Source: DASQPA01 sp963757335 (lineage in GTDB: Bacteria > Acidobacteriota > Thermoanaerobaculia > Multivoradales > UBA5704). Taken from it: 64,000 nucleotides of DNA. The stretch is taken from positions 186,001-250,000 of the forward strand of contig CAVWRJ010000024.1 in the NCBI GenBank assembly GCA_963757335.1, in the 5' to 3' direction. Of the stretch, positions 18,320-26,482 are shown piece after piece (position 1 is the stretch's first letter; every line of letters starts with the position of its first letter). The position numbers and the translations under genes were made by a program. The notes beneath the pieces were generated by a model. The model searched no databases, was not told where the DNA came from, and worked only from the letters and a program-made list of their open reading frames with translations.

Positions 18320-18731
18320 GCGTCGGTTGATGTGGCATGGGATGTTCTTGTTTTTGCTCGGTCTGCTCACGGGTCTAGCCGAGCAGAAGTTCAACAATCC
18401 GCGCATGGGGCTCGCCGCACACCTAGAAGGCATCATGAACGGAACCTTCCTCCTCGCCTTGGGCGCCGTCTGGACGGAGGTGCGACTCTCGCCGCGCCTG
18501 AAGACCGCGGCCTACTGGAGCGCGCTCTATGGCACCTACGCGAATTGGTTGGTAACCCTTCTGGCGGCGATCCTGGGTACGGCGGCGATGACCCCGATTA
18601 CCGCCGCCGGCCACAGTGCCCAGGCCTGGAAAGAGGGCCTGGTGACCTTCGGCTTCATGAGCGTCGGGATCGTCATCCTCGCCTTTTCCATCCTCGCCCT
18701 CTGGGGGCTGCGGCGAAGCGCGACGCCGTAA
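18306..18731 (+). CDS. HabB-like (hydroxylaminobenzene mutase family) membrane protein
   Basis: 141 residues with about four membrane segments (FLFLLGLLTGLAE, GTFLLALGAVW, LVTLLAAILGTAA, VGIVILAFSILALWGL). The wording NPRMGLAAHLEGIMNG and ALYGTYANWL matches the HabA/HabB family, whose characterised members rearrange hydroxylaminobenzene to 2-aminophenol. Many family members have no proven activity, so the reaction here is inferred from family only. It overlaps the end of the glycosyltransferase gene by 14 bp. Confidence 0.75.
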   Translation: MVDDKRRLMWHGMFLFLLGLLTGLAEQKFNNPRMGLAAHLEGIMNGTFLLALGAVWTEVRLSPRLKTAAYWSALYGTYANWLVTLLAAILGTAAMTPITAAGHSAQAWKEGLVTFGFMSVGIVILAFSILALWGLRRSATP

Positions 18732-19061
18732 GAAAGGCCGAGGCGAGAGTCCTAGTGGTTCGTCAGCCTTGGAATGATAGGCAGGGTCTTTCGCGTCGCT
18801 TGGTCCCGCAGGGCTTCCGCAGAAAGACTCGTACAGAAAGGCCTCGGCTGGAGAAGAATCCTCGCCGAAGGGTCCCTCCCCCCTGGGCGGGCGGGTGGAA
18901 GGGGATCGGGGGAGGACAGGAGGGGGGTGGCATTGCGCCAGACCTTCCCGCCAAGCGTTTCAGGCGTCGGCGACGGATGGATCCCACCTTCGCCGGGAGA
19001 GAGGGCCACGCGCCACTCTCCCCGCGAGCCCAGGGGCGGCTCGCGGGGAGGTGGGGGTGCT
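18732..19061. other. 330-bp gap without a gene
   Basis: No convincing reading frame. It holds the second copy of a G-rich intergenic repeat (18869-18932). The flanking genes converge on it, so transcript ends are expected here. Confidence 0.5.
18869..18932. repeat. G-rich intergenic repeat, copy 2
   Basis: GGGTCCCTCCCCC, then GGGGATCGGGGGAGGACAGG and AGGGGGG, in the same order as 2566-2626. The right-hand half agrees at about five of every six positions. Confidence 0.35.
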
Positions 19062-19505
19062 TCAGGCGGGGCTGCCCATCACCCGTAGGGTCTTGATGAG
19101 ATCGCCCTCGAAGGTGAAGTGGTTGGTGTTGAAGGGCATGACGATGCGGGTGCCGTCGGGCTTGACGATGGTCATCCGCTGCTCGGTGATCGCGCGGTTG
19201 CCCTCGATCACGACGGCGAAGATCTCGGGCTCGATGTGCGGGTAGTCCCGAAAGAGCTGGGCGTAGAAGCCGCGGAGGGCCTCCTTGCCGTAGAAGGGCT
19301 CCGGGGCGACGACGAAGGTGCCGAAGGCGTCGTCGGTGAACATCGCGACGACCTCCTCCAGCCGGTTGTTGTGCGCATACTCGAAGTATTTGTCGACGAG
19401 CTTGGCGTAGTGCCTCCGGTGCTCCCGGCTGCGCTCGTCGGCGTGCTCGCCACCCACCCCGGCTTCGTCGGCGACCTCTAAGGTAGAAACGTTGTCCTGC
19501 GACAT
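19062..19505 (-). CDS. SnoaL-like / NTF2-fold protein
   Basis: 147 residues with a cone-shaped NTF2-like fold: helix KLVDKYFEYAHNNRLEEVVAM, then FTDDAF, GKEALRGFYAQLF, and strands IEPEIFAVVIEGNRA, RIVMPFNTNHFTFEGDLI. Such proteins are cyclases, isomerases or ligand binders; no catalytic set is evident, so the role is open. No signal peptide. ATG 19505 has AAAGGAGGTAAAC upstream, a strong ribosome site. The gene stands alone. Confidence 0.8.
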   Translation of the reverse strand: MSQDNVSTLEVADEAGVGGEHADERSREHRRHYAKLVDKYFEYAHNNRLEEVVAMFTDDAFGTFVVAPEPFYGKEALRGFYAQLFRDYPHIEPEIFAVVIEGNRAITEQRMTIVKPDGTRIVMPFNTNHFTFEGDLIKTLRVMGSPA

Positions 19506-19698
19506 GTTTACCTCCTTTGTTGCGGACGCAGGAGATTATACCGGCTCGGTCGGCAGGCAGCCTCAGGATGCGTTCGGGGTCACCGCCTCGTAGAGCAGGG
19601 TGGCCGGCAGGCCTCCTCACCGCCCAGGATTGCCGAGGCAGAGAGCGGTACTCCGGTTACGCATCTCCGGTCTGGCGCCAAGGGACTCGATTTGCCGA

Positions 19699-20000
19699 CC
19701 CCGTATCTCAGACTCTGAGCCCCCGTACTCTGAGCCTGCGCCCCCGTGTCTCTGAGCCTGCGCCCCTGGTAGCTCTGAGCCTGCGCCCCCGTGTCTCCGG
19801 CCTGGAGACCCGTATCTCAGACTCTGCGCCCCCGTGTCTCCGGCCTGGAGACCCGTATCTCAGACTCTGCGCCCCCGTGTCTCTGGTCTGGAGACCCGAC
19901 TATCTCAGACTCTGCGCCCCTGTCTCTGGTCTGGAGACCCGTATCTCTGACTTTAAGACGCCTCTCTCACGCTTTGGAGAGCCGTATCTCGGATCTACCT
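19699..20000. repeat. Array of about fourteen 21-22 bp repeats
   Basis: Units follow CCCCGTATCTCAGACTCTG and CCCCGTGTCTCCGGCCTGG alternately, giving also a roughly 43-bp higher-order period with near-identical copies around 19795-19880. The paired form contains GTCTCC-GGCCT-GGAGAC hairpins. Units decay towards 20000. The array abuts the toxin-antitoxin island. Confidence 0.85.
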
Positions 20001-20021
20001 GTTCAGGGACGACGCAACGGC

Positions 20022-20216
20022 TCATGTGAGGAGACCGACGTATTTCTCGACCAGGGAGTCGTCCACCGGCCCGTACTTCGCATCCAACTCGGCGAGCAAC
20101 TCCGTGAGGAGCCGGTTGCGACGCCTACGCTCGAGCTCGGCTCGAACGGCCATGTTGACTTGAGCCGAGAGTCCCTCTTCCTCCCTCTCAAGCTCTTCGA
20201 CCAGGTCCTCGTCCAA
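20022..20216 (-). CDS. Lone type II antitoxin-like protein
   Basis: 64 residues. The string LVEELEREEEGLSAQVNMAV, followed by a basic ERRRRNRLLTELLAELD helix and GPVDDSLVEKYVGLL, is typical of CcdA/VapB-like antitoxins, with an N-terminal DNA-binding part and a C-terminal toxin-binding tail. The only available start is TTG 20216, behind a G-rich stretch, because an in-frame stop lies 15 bp upstream; the N-terminus may be lost. No toxin follows it before the repeat array, so it is an orphan or a remnant. Confidence 0.55.
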   Translation of the reverse strand: MDEDLVEELEREEEGLSAQVNMAVRAELERRRRNRLLTELLAELDAKYGPVDDSLVEKYVGLLT

Positions 20217-20246
20217 ATTCCCCCCCGATCATGCCTGCCAGGATGC

Positions 20247-20540
20247 TCAGCGGCGCGCTGCCCCAGCCACGGTGCCGAACGATGCCAGTTCCTCCCGTAC
20301 CACCTGCCGGACGACGTCGACCGTCGAGCGCTTGTGGATGTACTCGAGCAGGGCATCGTTGATCAGGGTCTGGTAGTTTCCCCCACCGGCCCTGTCGACG
20401 AGGTCCCGGAAGTACTCGATCACCGCATTGTCCAGACGGATCGAGATCTTCGTTTTCCCTGGCTCGGGCTTCACGACCGCCCCGCGCTTCGCGTCCGAAA
20501 AATCGATGTCGCGATACTCTTCAGCTACGACCTTTTTCAT
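20247..20540 (-). CDS. brnA: BrnA antitoxin
   Basis: 97 residues. Central segment KTKISIRLDNAVIEYFRDLV and NYQTLINDALLEYI form the ribbon-helix-helix of BrnA antitoxins, which bind DNA at the operon promoter and neutralise BrnT. It starts inside the 3' end of the brnT reading frame (20 bp overlap), the standard brnTA order. The partner toxin gene looks damaged at its 5' end, so the antitoxin may now be unpaired. Confidence 0.8.
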   Translation of the reverse strand: MKKVVAEEYRDIDFSDAKRGAVVKPEPGKTKISIRLDNAVIEYFRDLVDRAGGGNYQTLINDALLEYIHKRSTVDVVRQVVREELASFGTVAGAARR

Positions 20541-20790
20541 AGAGACCTCTCTGTGGCTTGTTCGCCTTCCACGCCGAGATCACTCGGATGATGTCGGGCT
20601 CACGGTGCGTGTCCACCACGACGAGCAGGTTCGCGAGGCTGCTCAGGCCCAAGGTCACAAACCGTGCCTCGCCTGAGGCGACGGGATCCTCCCGAGTGAA
20701 GGCAAAATCGTCCTCCAGGACGGTGGTCGCCTCCGCGAAGCTCACTCCGTGAGCCTCCAGATTCGCCCACCCGGTCTTTCGTCAATAATT
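20521..20790 (-). pseudogene. brnT: BrnT-type toxin with a damaged 5' end
   Basis: The frame encodes NLEAHGVSFAEATTVLEDDF, EARFVTLGLSSLANLLVVVD and IIRVISAWKANKPQRGLYE, matching BrnT from the second conserved block to the C-terminus. The expected start (a F-W-D-x-x-K block) is missing: an in-frame TGA lies just before RKTGWANLEAHG, and the residues IIDE appear in a neighbouring frame. A single indel near 20775 would explain this. The only in-frame start is GTG 20745, which lacks the N-terminal strand. BrnT is an RNase-like toxin; this copy is probably inactive unless the break is a sequence error. Confidence 0.6.
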
Positions 20791-20961
20791 GTCCGGACCT
20801 CTGTTGGGACCCCGAGTGCACCTGCATATTTCATGGTAGTTATCAGAACGGCCGCTGCGGCTAATTGCTCTGATCCGGGTAGGCATGGCAAATCTCCTGG
20901 CGCGAGCAGCCAAACCGGATCAGAGAGCACGGCAAACGGTCACTGCAGAAGGACTCTTCGC

Positions 20962-21384
20962 TTAGCGCTGTATGGTAAAGCGCCCATACTCCCGGAAGTG
21001 CCGATCGAAGGCGATCGCTTCGCTGATTCCGAGCCGTTCCATCACGACGAAGCTCAGGGCATCGCACAGCGAGTAATCCTTGTCGGAATGCGCTCGTAGT
21101 AGCGTAATTGCGTTGCTCTCGTCCTCGGCGCGAATCCGCTCCACGAAGAGGCCCTGCGACGGATCTGCCATTGCTGCCTCAAGAAACGTGAGGGCCGCGC
21201 CTCGGCCGTTTCGCGCCCGTGCCAACAGCACCGAGTAGGTCTCGACAACGACGGCGTTTGTGGTCACGAGTCTCCAGCGATCCCGCGCGGCGGATTCGAA
21301 GATCGCGTTCGCGCGGGTGTGCATTTCGTCTTCCGCCACCAGCAGGGCTACGAACCCGCCAGTATCCACGAAGACGCGCGTCAC
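20962..21384 (-). CDS. vapC: VapC-type PIN-domain toxin
   Basis: 140 residues. PIN domain acidic residues are present: Asp in FVDTGGFVAL, Glu in VVVETYSVL, Asp in YSLCDALSF and Asp in IAFDRHF. These coordinate the metal for RNA cleavage. It begins with GTG 21384, six bp after the stop of its antitoxin gene, so translation is coupled. Target RNA is not predictable. Confidence 0.88.
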   Translation of the reverse strand: MTRVFVDTGGFVALLVAEDEMHTRANAIFESAARDRWRLVTTNAVVVETYSVLLARARNGRGAALTFLEAAMADPSQGLFVERIRAEDESNAITLLRAHSDKDYSLCDALSFVVMERLGISEAIAFDRHFREYGRFTIQR

Positions 21385-21390
21385 CTCGAC

Positions 21391-21627
21391 TTAGCTCTCG
21401 GAGTCAAGCGCGGCGGTGGCGACGTGTGCGTACTTGTTCGTCGAAAGGTCGGTGAAGCTCGAGTGAGCCGTACCGGAAAGAGCCCGCAGCGCAGCTAGGG
21501 GCTCCGAACTCGGCTGGACGGCCCGGTCCTCCTGCCCCACGAGCGCATCGAGCTCGAGGACCAGACGCCGACGTTCGGCACGGGAAAGGGCGCGGGCGGC
21601 TTCCAGGACATCAGCGAGCGTGGCCAT
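21391..21627 (-). CDS. vapB: VapB-type antitoxin
   Basis: 78 residues: LADVLEAARALSRAERRRLVLELDAL is a helical N-terminal part seen in a class of VapB-like antitoxins, followed by a Ser-rich toxin-binding tail. It lies directly upstream of the PIN toxin. No Shine-Dalgarno precedes ATG 21627. Instead a TAGAAT -10-like hexamer (21634-21639) ends 6 bp upstream, which would give a leaderless message. Confidence 0.75.
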   Translation of the reverse strand: MATLADVLEAARALSRAERRRLVLELDALVGQEDRAVQPSSEPLAALRALSGTAHSSFTDLSTNKYAHVATAALDSES

Positions 21628-21633
21628 CGGTAT

Positions 21634-21639
21634 ATTCTA
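21634..21639 (-). promoter_or_regulatory. Candidate -10 box for a leaderless vapBC transcript
   Basis: Minus-strand TAGAAT placed 6 bp before the vapB ATG; transcription would start at or next to the A of the start codon. No good -35 box is seen. Confidence 0.35.
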
Positions 21640-21710
21640 GCGCATCAACCGATCGCGCGGCATCGCGCACCGCCTGAATTTCGCAATTGCCGAAGATCCT
21701 CGGAGGTGGA

Positions 21711-21842
21711 ATGGGGGAGCCGGCAAACGTCCTTCCCGAATTAAGGCAAGAGCTTCGAGCGCTTCACACCCGCTCGCGCGATTCTGTGGGTCATCTCTGC
21801 TCCCAAGGCCCGCAGGGCCACCTCGTTGCGGCTACAGGGTAG
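21711..21842 (+). CDS. Possible 43-residue small protein
   Basis: An ATG with GGAGGTGGA directly upstream opens a frame of 43 codons (PELRQELRALHTRSRDSV in the middle) ending at TAG 21840-21842. It lies about 100 bp before the permease gene, in a 321-bp gap (21628-21948) that otherwise holds nothing I recognise. The ribosome site is the only support. Confidence 0.2.
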   Translation: MGEPANVLPELRQELRALHTRSRDSVGHLCSQGPQGHLVAATG

Positions 21843-21948
21843 CTCCGATCCCGCCTCCCCGCCAAACCCTCCCCCAAGAATCACCCCGGCCGGATGGAAC
21901 ATTTCCGGACCCCCCGTCGTAAGGACTGGCAGTGGAGGGAGAGCTGCC

Positions 21949-24375
21949 ATGAACAACATCCTCGGAGATATCCGTTTCGGTTTTCGCATGTTGAAGAAAA
22001 ACCCCGGGCAGACGGCCGCGGCCGTCGTCGCCCTGGGGTTGGGGATCGGCCTGACCGCCGCCATGTTCTGCATCGTCAACGGCACGATTTTGACTGCCCT
22101 GCCGTTCGCTAAGGGCGACCGCCTCGTCTACGTGAGCGCGACCAACATCGAGAAGAGCCGGCAGGAGATGCCGCTGACGCTCGCCGACGTCCTCGAGTGG
22201 GAGAAGCGCCAGACCTCGTTTTCCGGGGTCGCGGCTTTCGATGCCACGACCATCAACCTCTCGGGGGACGAAAAGCCCGAGCGTTTCGACGGTGGCTATA
22301 TGGCCGCCAATGCCTTCGACCTCCTGGGCGCCAAGCCGCTCCTCGGGCGGACCTTCCTGCCGGGGGAGGACGAGATGCAGGCCCAGCCGGTCGCCATCCT
22401 CGGCTACGGCATGTGGAAGACCCGCTATGGCGGCGACCCCAAGATCGTCGGCCGGGTGATCCGCGTCAACGGTGCCCAGACGACGGTCATCGGGGTGATG
22501 GCCGAAGGCTTCGAGTTCCCCTTCAACCAGAAGGTCTGGGTGCCGCTCCGCCTCGACCCGAAGCGGCTCCAGCGGGGCTCCGCGACCGACGACGGGGTCG
22601 CCGTCTTCGCGCGCCTGAAGGACGGCGTGCCGGTCTCTCAGGCGCAGGCCGAGACCGCCGCCATCGCCAAGTCGCTCGCCACGGAGTATCCGGTCACCAA
22701 CAAGGGTCTGACGCTCAAGGTCAAGCCCTACATCGACCAGGTCGTCAACGAGCAGATCACCTCGCTACTCTTCACCATGCTGGGGGCCGTCGGGCTCGTG
22801 CTTCTCCTCGCCTGTGCCAACGTCGCCAGCCTGATGATGGCGCGGGCGTCGCTCCGCACCCGCGAGCTCGCCATCCGCTCGGCGCTCGGTGCCGGCCGGA
22901 AACGGGTGCTCACCCAGATTCTTATCGAAAGCCTGCTCCTCTCCGCGGTCGGCGCGGTTCTGGGTCTCGTCCTCGCCTACTGGGGGATCAAGGCCTTCAA
23001 TTCGGCGATCGCCGATACCAATCCGCCGTACTGGTTCCACATCGCCCTCTCCGGTCGGCCGCTCCTCTTCGTCCTCGGCCTCACCCTGCTCTCCAGCCTG
23101 CTCTCCGGGTTGGCCCCCGCCCTCCAGGCCTCGAAGGCCGATGTCAACGAGGTGCTGAAGGACGAGGGGCGCGGCTCGACCAGCCTGCGGATGGGGCGCT
23201 TCAGCCGCTATGTCGTCGTCGCCGAGGTGGCGCTCTCGTTCTTCCTTCTCGTTCTGGCCGGCCTCATGGTGCGGAGCGTCGTCAAGGTGCAGACGATGGA
23301 CTTCGGCTTCGAGAAGCAGAACCTCCTGACCGTGCGGCTCGCCCTCTACGACGCGAAGTACCCCGAGAAGGCCAACCGGGTGGCCTTCTGGGACGACCTG
23401 CTCCGCCGGATGGACGGCCGGCCCGGGGTGGCGGGGGTGGCGGCGATGTCGATCCTCCCCACCAACGGCTCGGGGATGGACAACTACGCCGTCGAGGGGA
23501 AGCCCTATCCGACCAGCCGCGACCTGCCGCAGGCGCACGAGGTCTCGGCGTCCCCGAAGCTGTTCCAGGTCCTCGGCGCCCGGCTCCTCGCCGGGCGCGA
23601 GTTCGGGCCCCAGGACCGCGAGGGGTCGCTGCCGGTCGCCATCGTCAACGAGAGCTTCGCCAAGAAGGTGTGGCCGCACGAGGATCCGCTCGGCCGGCGC
23701 CTCCGGCTGGGGAAAAAGCAGGACTCCCCCTGGCGGACGGTCGTCGGGGTGGTGCCCGACCTCCAGATGAACGGTTTGGGCGACCCCGACAGCGGGCCGG
23801 CGGGCTTCTACCTGCCGATGGCCCAGGAGTGCCCGCAGCGCAACAACATCGTCGTCCGGACCCACGGCGATCCGCTCGCCTTCACCCCGACGGTGCGGAC
23901 GGAGGTGTCGGCCATCGACCTCGACCTGCCGCTCTACTTCGTCTATTCGATGGAGCAGACGATCGCGAAGAACGCCTTCTTCTTCAACCTCTTCGGCACC
24001 CTCTTCGCGATCTTCGGGGTTTCCGCCCTGGTGCTCGCGGCGGTGGGCATCTACGGGGTGATCTCCTTCTCGGTGACCCAGCGGACGCAGGAGATCGGGG
24101 TGCGGATGGCGCTCGGCGCCCAGAAGGGCAACGTCCTCGGGATGATCGTCCGGCAGGGCTCGCTGCAGCTCGCGATCGGTCTCGGCATCGGCCTGGTGAT
24201 CGCCTTCCTCGGCTCGCGGCTCCTGGGCGACATCCTCTTCCAGGTCAAGCCCAACGACCCGCTGACCTTCGTCGGGGTCTGCCTGGCGCTCACCGCGATC
24301 GCGCTCACCGCCTGTCTGATCCCGGCCCAGCGCGCCTCCCGGGTCGATCCGCTGGTTTCGATCCGCTACGATTAG
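21949..24375 (+). CDS. MacB/FtsX-type permease, acidobacterial duplicated orphan permease family
   Basis: 808 residues. N-terminal DIRFGFRMLKKNPGQTAAAV is the ADOP signature, followed by TM1, a periplasmic MacB-like domain (about 50-275), three TM (about 280-430: LFTMLGAVGLVLLLACANVA, SALGAGRKRVLTQ), then a second copy: TM, periplasmic domain (about 460-690) and three final TM with GVRMALGAQKGNVLGMIVRQ. The internal duplication explains the length. No ATPase partner is adjacent, typical for the family. Likely exports or mechanically transmits something across the inner membrane; the substrate is unknown. ATG 21949 lies 10 bp after GGAGGGAG. Confidence 0.92.
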   Translation: MNNILGDIRFGFRMLKKNPGQTAAAVVALGLGIGLTAAMFCIVNGTILTALPFAKGDRLVYVSATNIEKSRQEMPLTLADVLEWEKRQTSFSGVAAFDATTINLSGDEKPERFDGGYMAANAFDLLGAKPLLGRTFLPGEDEMQAQPVAILGYGMWKTRYGGDPKIVGRVIRVNGAQTTVIGVMAEGFEFPFNQKVWVPLRLDPKRLQRGSATDDGVAVFARLKDGVPVSQAQAETAAIAKSLATEYPVTNKGLTLKVKPYIDQVVNEQITSLLFTMLGAVGLVLLLACANVASLMMARASLRTRELAIRSALGAGRKRVLTQILIESLLLSAVGAVLGLVLAYWGIKAFNSAIADTNPPYWFHIALSGRPLLFVLGLTLLSSLLSGLAPALQASKADVNEVLKDEGRGSTSLRMGRFSRYVVVAEVALSFFLLVLAGLMVRSVVKVQTMDFGFEKQNLLTVRLALYDAKYPEKANRVAFWDDLLRRMDGRPGVAGVAAMSILPTNGSGMDNYAVEGKPYPTSRDLPQAHEVSASPKLFQVLGARLLAGREFGPQDREGSLPVAIVNESFAKKVWPHEDPLGRRLRLGKKQDSPWRTVVGVVPDLQMNGLGDPDSGPAGFYLPMAQECPQRNNIVVRTHGDPLAFTPTVRTEVSAIDLDLPLYFVYSMEQTIAKNAFFFNLFGTLFAIFGVSALVLAAVGIYGVISFSVTQRTQEIGVRMALGAQKGNVLGMIVRQGSLQLAIGLGIGLVIAFLGSRLLGDILFQVKPNDPLTFVGVCLALTAIALTACLIPAQRASRVDPLVSIRYD

Positions 24376-24424
24376 GGTACCCTGAGAGCGGGCTCCGGCC
24401 GACTGGACTGGAGCCCGCTCTCTG

Positions 24425-25573
24425 ATGACGACACCTCACGCTCTCCTCGCCCATCTTCGCGCCCGCCAGGAAGAGATGGTCGACCTCCTGAGCCGGCTCG
24501 CCCGCCTCGAATCGCCCACCCTCGAACCGCGGTCCCAGGGGCCGGTCTTCGAACTCCTGGCGGAGGCGCTCGCCAGCACCGGCTACCGGGTGCGGCGGCT
24601 CCGCGGGAAGGCGAGCGGCGGGCAGCTCTTCGCCGTCCCCGCCCTCCGGCAGCGCGGGCGCGGGGCGCAGCTCCTCCTCGGGCATGTGGACACGGTCTGG
24701 GAGCGGGGGACTCTGGAGCGGATGCCGGTCACCCTGGCAGACGGCCAGCTGCGGGGACCGGGGGTGTTCGACATGAAGGGGGGGCTCGTGCAGGCGGTCT
24801 TCGCCCTCCGGGCCCTCCGCGAGCTGGGGCTCGAACCGCCGGTCACGCCAGTCCTCTTCCTCAACTCCGACGAGGAGATGGGGAGCGCCGAGTCGACCCG
24901 TACCCTCCGCCGCCTGGCGCGCCACGTGCAAAGAGTTTTCGTGTTGGAACCAGCGCTGGGGTCGGATGGAAAATTGAAAACCGGGAGGAAGGGGGTCGGC
25001 CGTTTCACGGTCACCGTGCACGGCCGGGCGGCCCACGCCGGGCTGGCGCCGGAGGAGGGGGCGAGCGCGATCGTCGAGCTGGCCCACGTGATCCTCCGGC
25101 TCCAGGCCCTGGCCGACCCGGCGCGGGGGATCACGGTGAACGTCGGGGTGGTGGCGGGGGGGACGCGGAGCAACGTCGTCGCTCCCGAGGCCCGGGCCGA
25201 GATCGACGTCCGGGTTTTGACCCAGGCGGACGGAGCGGCGATCGAGCGCGCCATCCGAGGTCTCGCGCCGGTCACCCCCGGCACCCGGATCGTGGCCGAG
25301 GGTGCGGTCGACCGGCCGCCGCTCGAACGGACGCCGAGAAACCGGGCTCTCTTCGCGAAGGCCCAGGCGGCGGCCGGGGAGTTGGGGATCGCGCTTGGGG
25401 AAGGGACGGCGGGCGGGGGCTCGGACGGCAATACGACGAGCCTCTACACCGCCACGTTGGACGGGCTGGGAGCGGTGGGGGACGGGGCGCACGCCGTCCA
25501 TGAGTTCGTGTTCGTCGACCGGCTGCCGGAACGGGCGGCGCTCCTCGCCCTTCTGCTTCTGGCGCCGGTCTGA
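24425..25573 (+). CDS. M20-family metallopeptidase (CPG2-like)
   Basis: 382 residues, no signal peptide. Di-zinc exopeptidase motifs in order: GHVDTVW (His and catalytic Asp), GVFDMKGG (bridging Asp), NSDEEMGS (catalytic Glu-Glu), LEPALG (Glu), and a C-terminal GDGAHAVHE (His). A dimerisation insert (about 190-300, VTVHGRAAHAGLAPEEGASA) is present as in carboxypeptidase G2. Likely hydrolyses an N-terminal or C-terminal amide such as a glutamate conjugate; the substrate cannot be told. It starts 50 bp after the permease stop. Confidence 0.92.
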   Translation: MTTPHALLAHLRARQEEMVDLLSRLARLESPTLEPRSQGPVFELLAEALASTGYRVRRLRGKASGGQLFAVPALRQRGRGAQLLLGHVDTVWERGTLERMPVTLADGQLRGPGVFDMKGGLVQAVFALRALRELGLEPPVTPVLFLNSDEEMGSAESTRTLRRLARHVQRVFVLEPALGSDGKLKTGRKGVGRFTVTVHGRAAHAGLAPEEGASAIVELAHVILRLQALADPARGITVNVGVVAGGTRSNVVAPEARAEIDVRVLTQADGAAIERAIRGLAPVTPGTRIVAEGAVDRPPLERTPRNRALFAKAQAAAGELGIALGEGTAGGGSDGNTTSLYTATLDGLGAVGDGAHAVHEFVFVDRLPERAALLALLLLAPV

Positions 25574-25592
25574 AAATCAATCTGGAGGCGGT

Positions 25593-26407
25593 ATGTTCAC
25601 GGATCGGAAGTCTCGGCAGTCAGGTCTCGCGCTCGGTCTCGGGATGGTATTGGCGTTCGGAGCGCTCCTCGCGCCGCCCGGGCGGCGGCCGGTAGCCTCG
25701 CCAACTCCACAAATCCCGGGAAGCCCCGGGCGGCCAAGGCAGCGACGGCCAGCTCTGGACCGCTGACGGCGGCGGAGATGCGCCAGGCCGAGCAGCGCCT
25801 GGCCGATCTCGGCTACTGGGTGGGGCCGGTCGACGGGCGGATCGACGAGGCTTCGCGCGCCGGAGTCATCGCCTTTCAGAAGGTCGACGGGAGGAAGGCC
25901 ACGGGCCAGCTCACCCGGCGTGATTTCTACGCCCTCGCCCGCGCCGTCCCGCCGCTGCCGAGAGAGACCGGGGCGGCGCACATCGAGGTCGACCTCGGCC
26001 GCCAGGTGCTGTTCTTCGTCGACGACCGGGGGAAGGTGGCGCACATCCTCCCCGTCTCCTCCGGCTCCGGGAAGACCTTCCACGAGGCGGGCTACCCGGA
26101 GACCCACGCCGTCACCCCCTGCGGGCACCTGGAGGTGTTCGGAAAGGCGGCGGGCTGGAAAAAGAGCCCGCTCGGCGAGATGTTCAACCCCCTCTACATC
26201 GTCGGCGGCATCGCCATCCACGGCAGCCTCGACGTCCCCGCCCACCCGGCGAGCCACGGCTGCATCCGGGTCCCCATGTTCGCCTCCCACCAGCTGCCGA
26301 AGATGGTGGCGCTCAAGACCCCGGTCCTCGTCTACGGCTGCCGGGACGAGGCGCCGCCCGTGCCCCCCGCGCCGATCTTGGCGAGCGCGGCGAGCGCGGC
26401 GGAGTAG
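25593..26407 (+). CDS. L,D-transpeptidase with peptidoglycan-binding domain, frame break near the N-terminus
   Basis: ATG 25593, with CTGGAGGCGGT in front, opens a signal peptide (SGLALGLGMVLAFGALLA). The frame changes within the GC-rich stretch 25675-25700 and continues as an Ala-rich linker, PGRP/PG_binding_1 helices (AEQRLADLGYWVGPVDGRID), and a YkuD catalytic domain with HGSLDVPAHPASHGCIRVPM, where Cys is the nucleophile. It makes 3-3 cross-links or anchors proteins to peptidoglycan in the periplasm. Without the 5' frame an internal ATG at 25778 would give a protein lacking any export signal, so an indel in the sequence is more likely than a true start there. Confidence 0.85.
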
Positions 26408-26482
26408 GTTCCGACCTTCTGGAGAGTGTTACAATCGAGTTGAATCTTTTAAAGCTCGGTTGAACTCTTTGGGAGATCGGAG

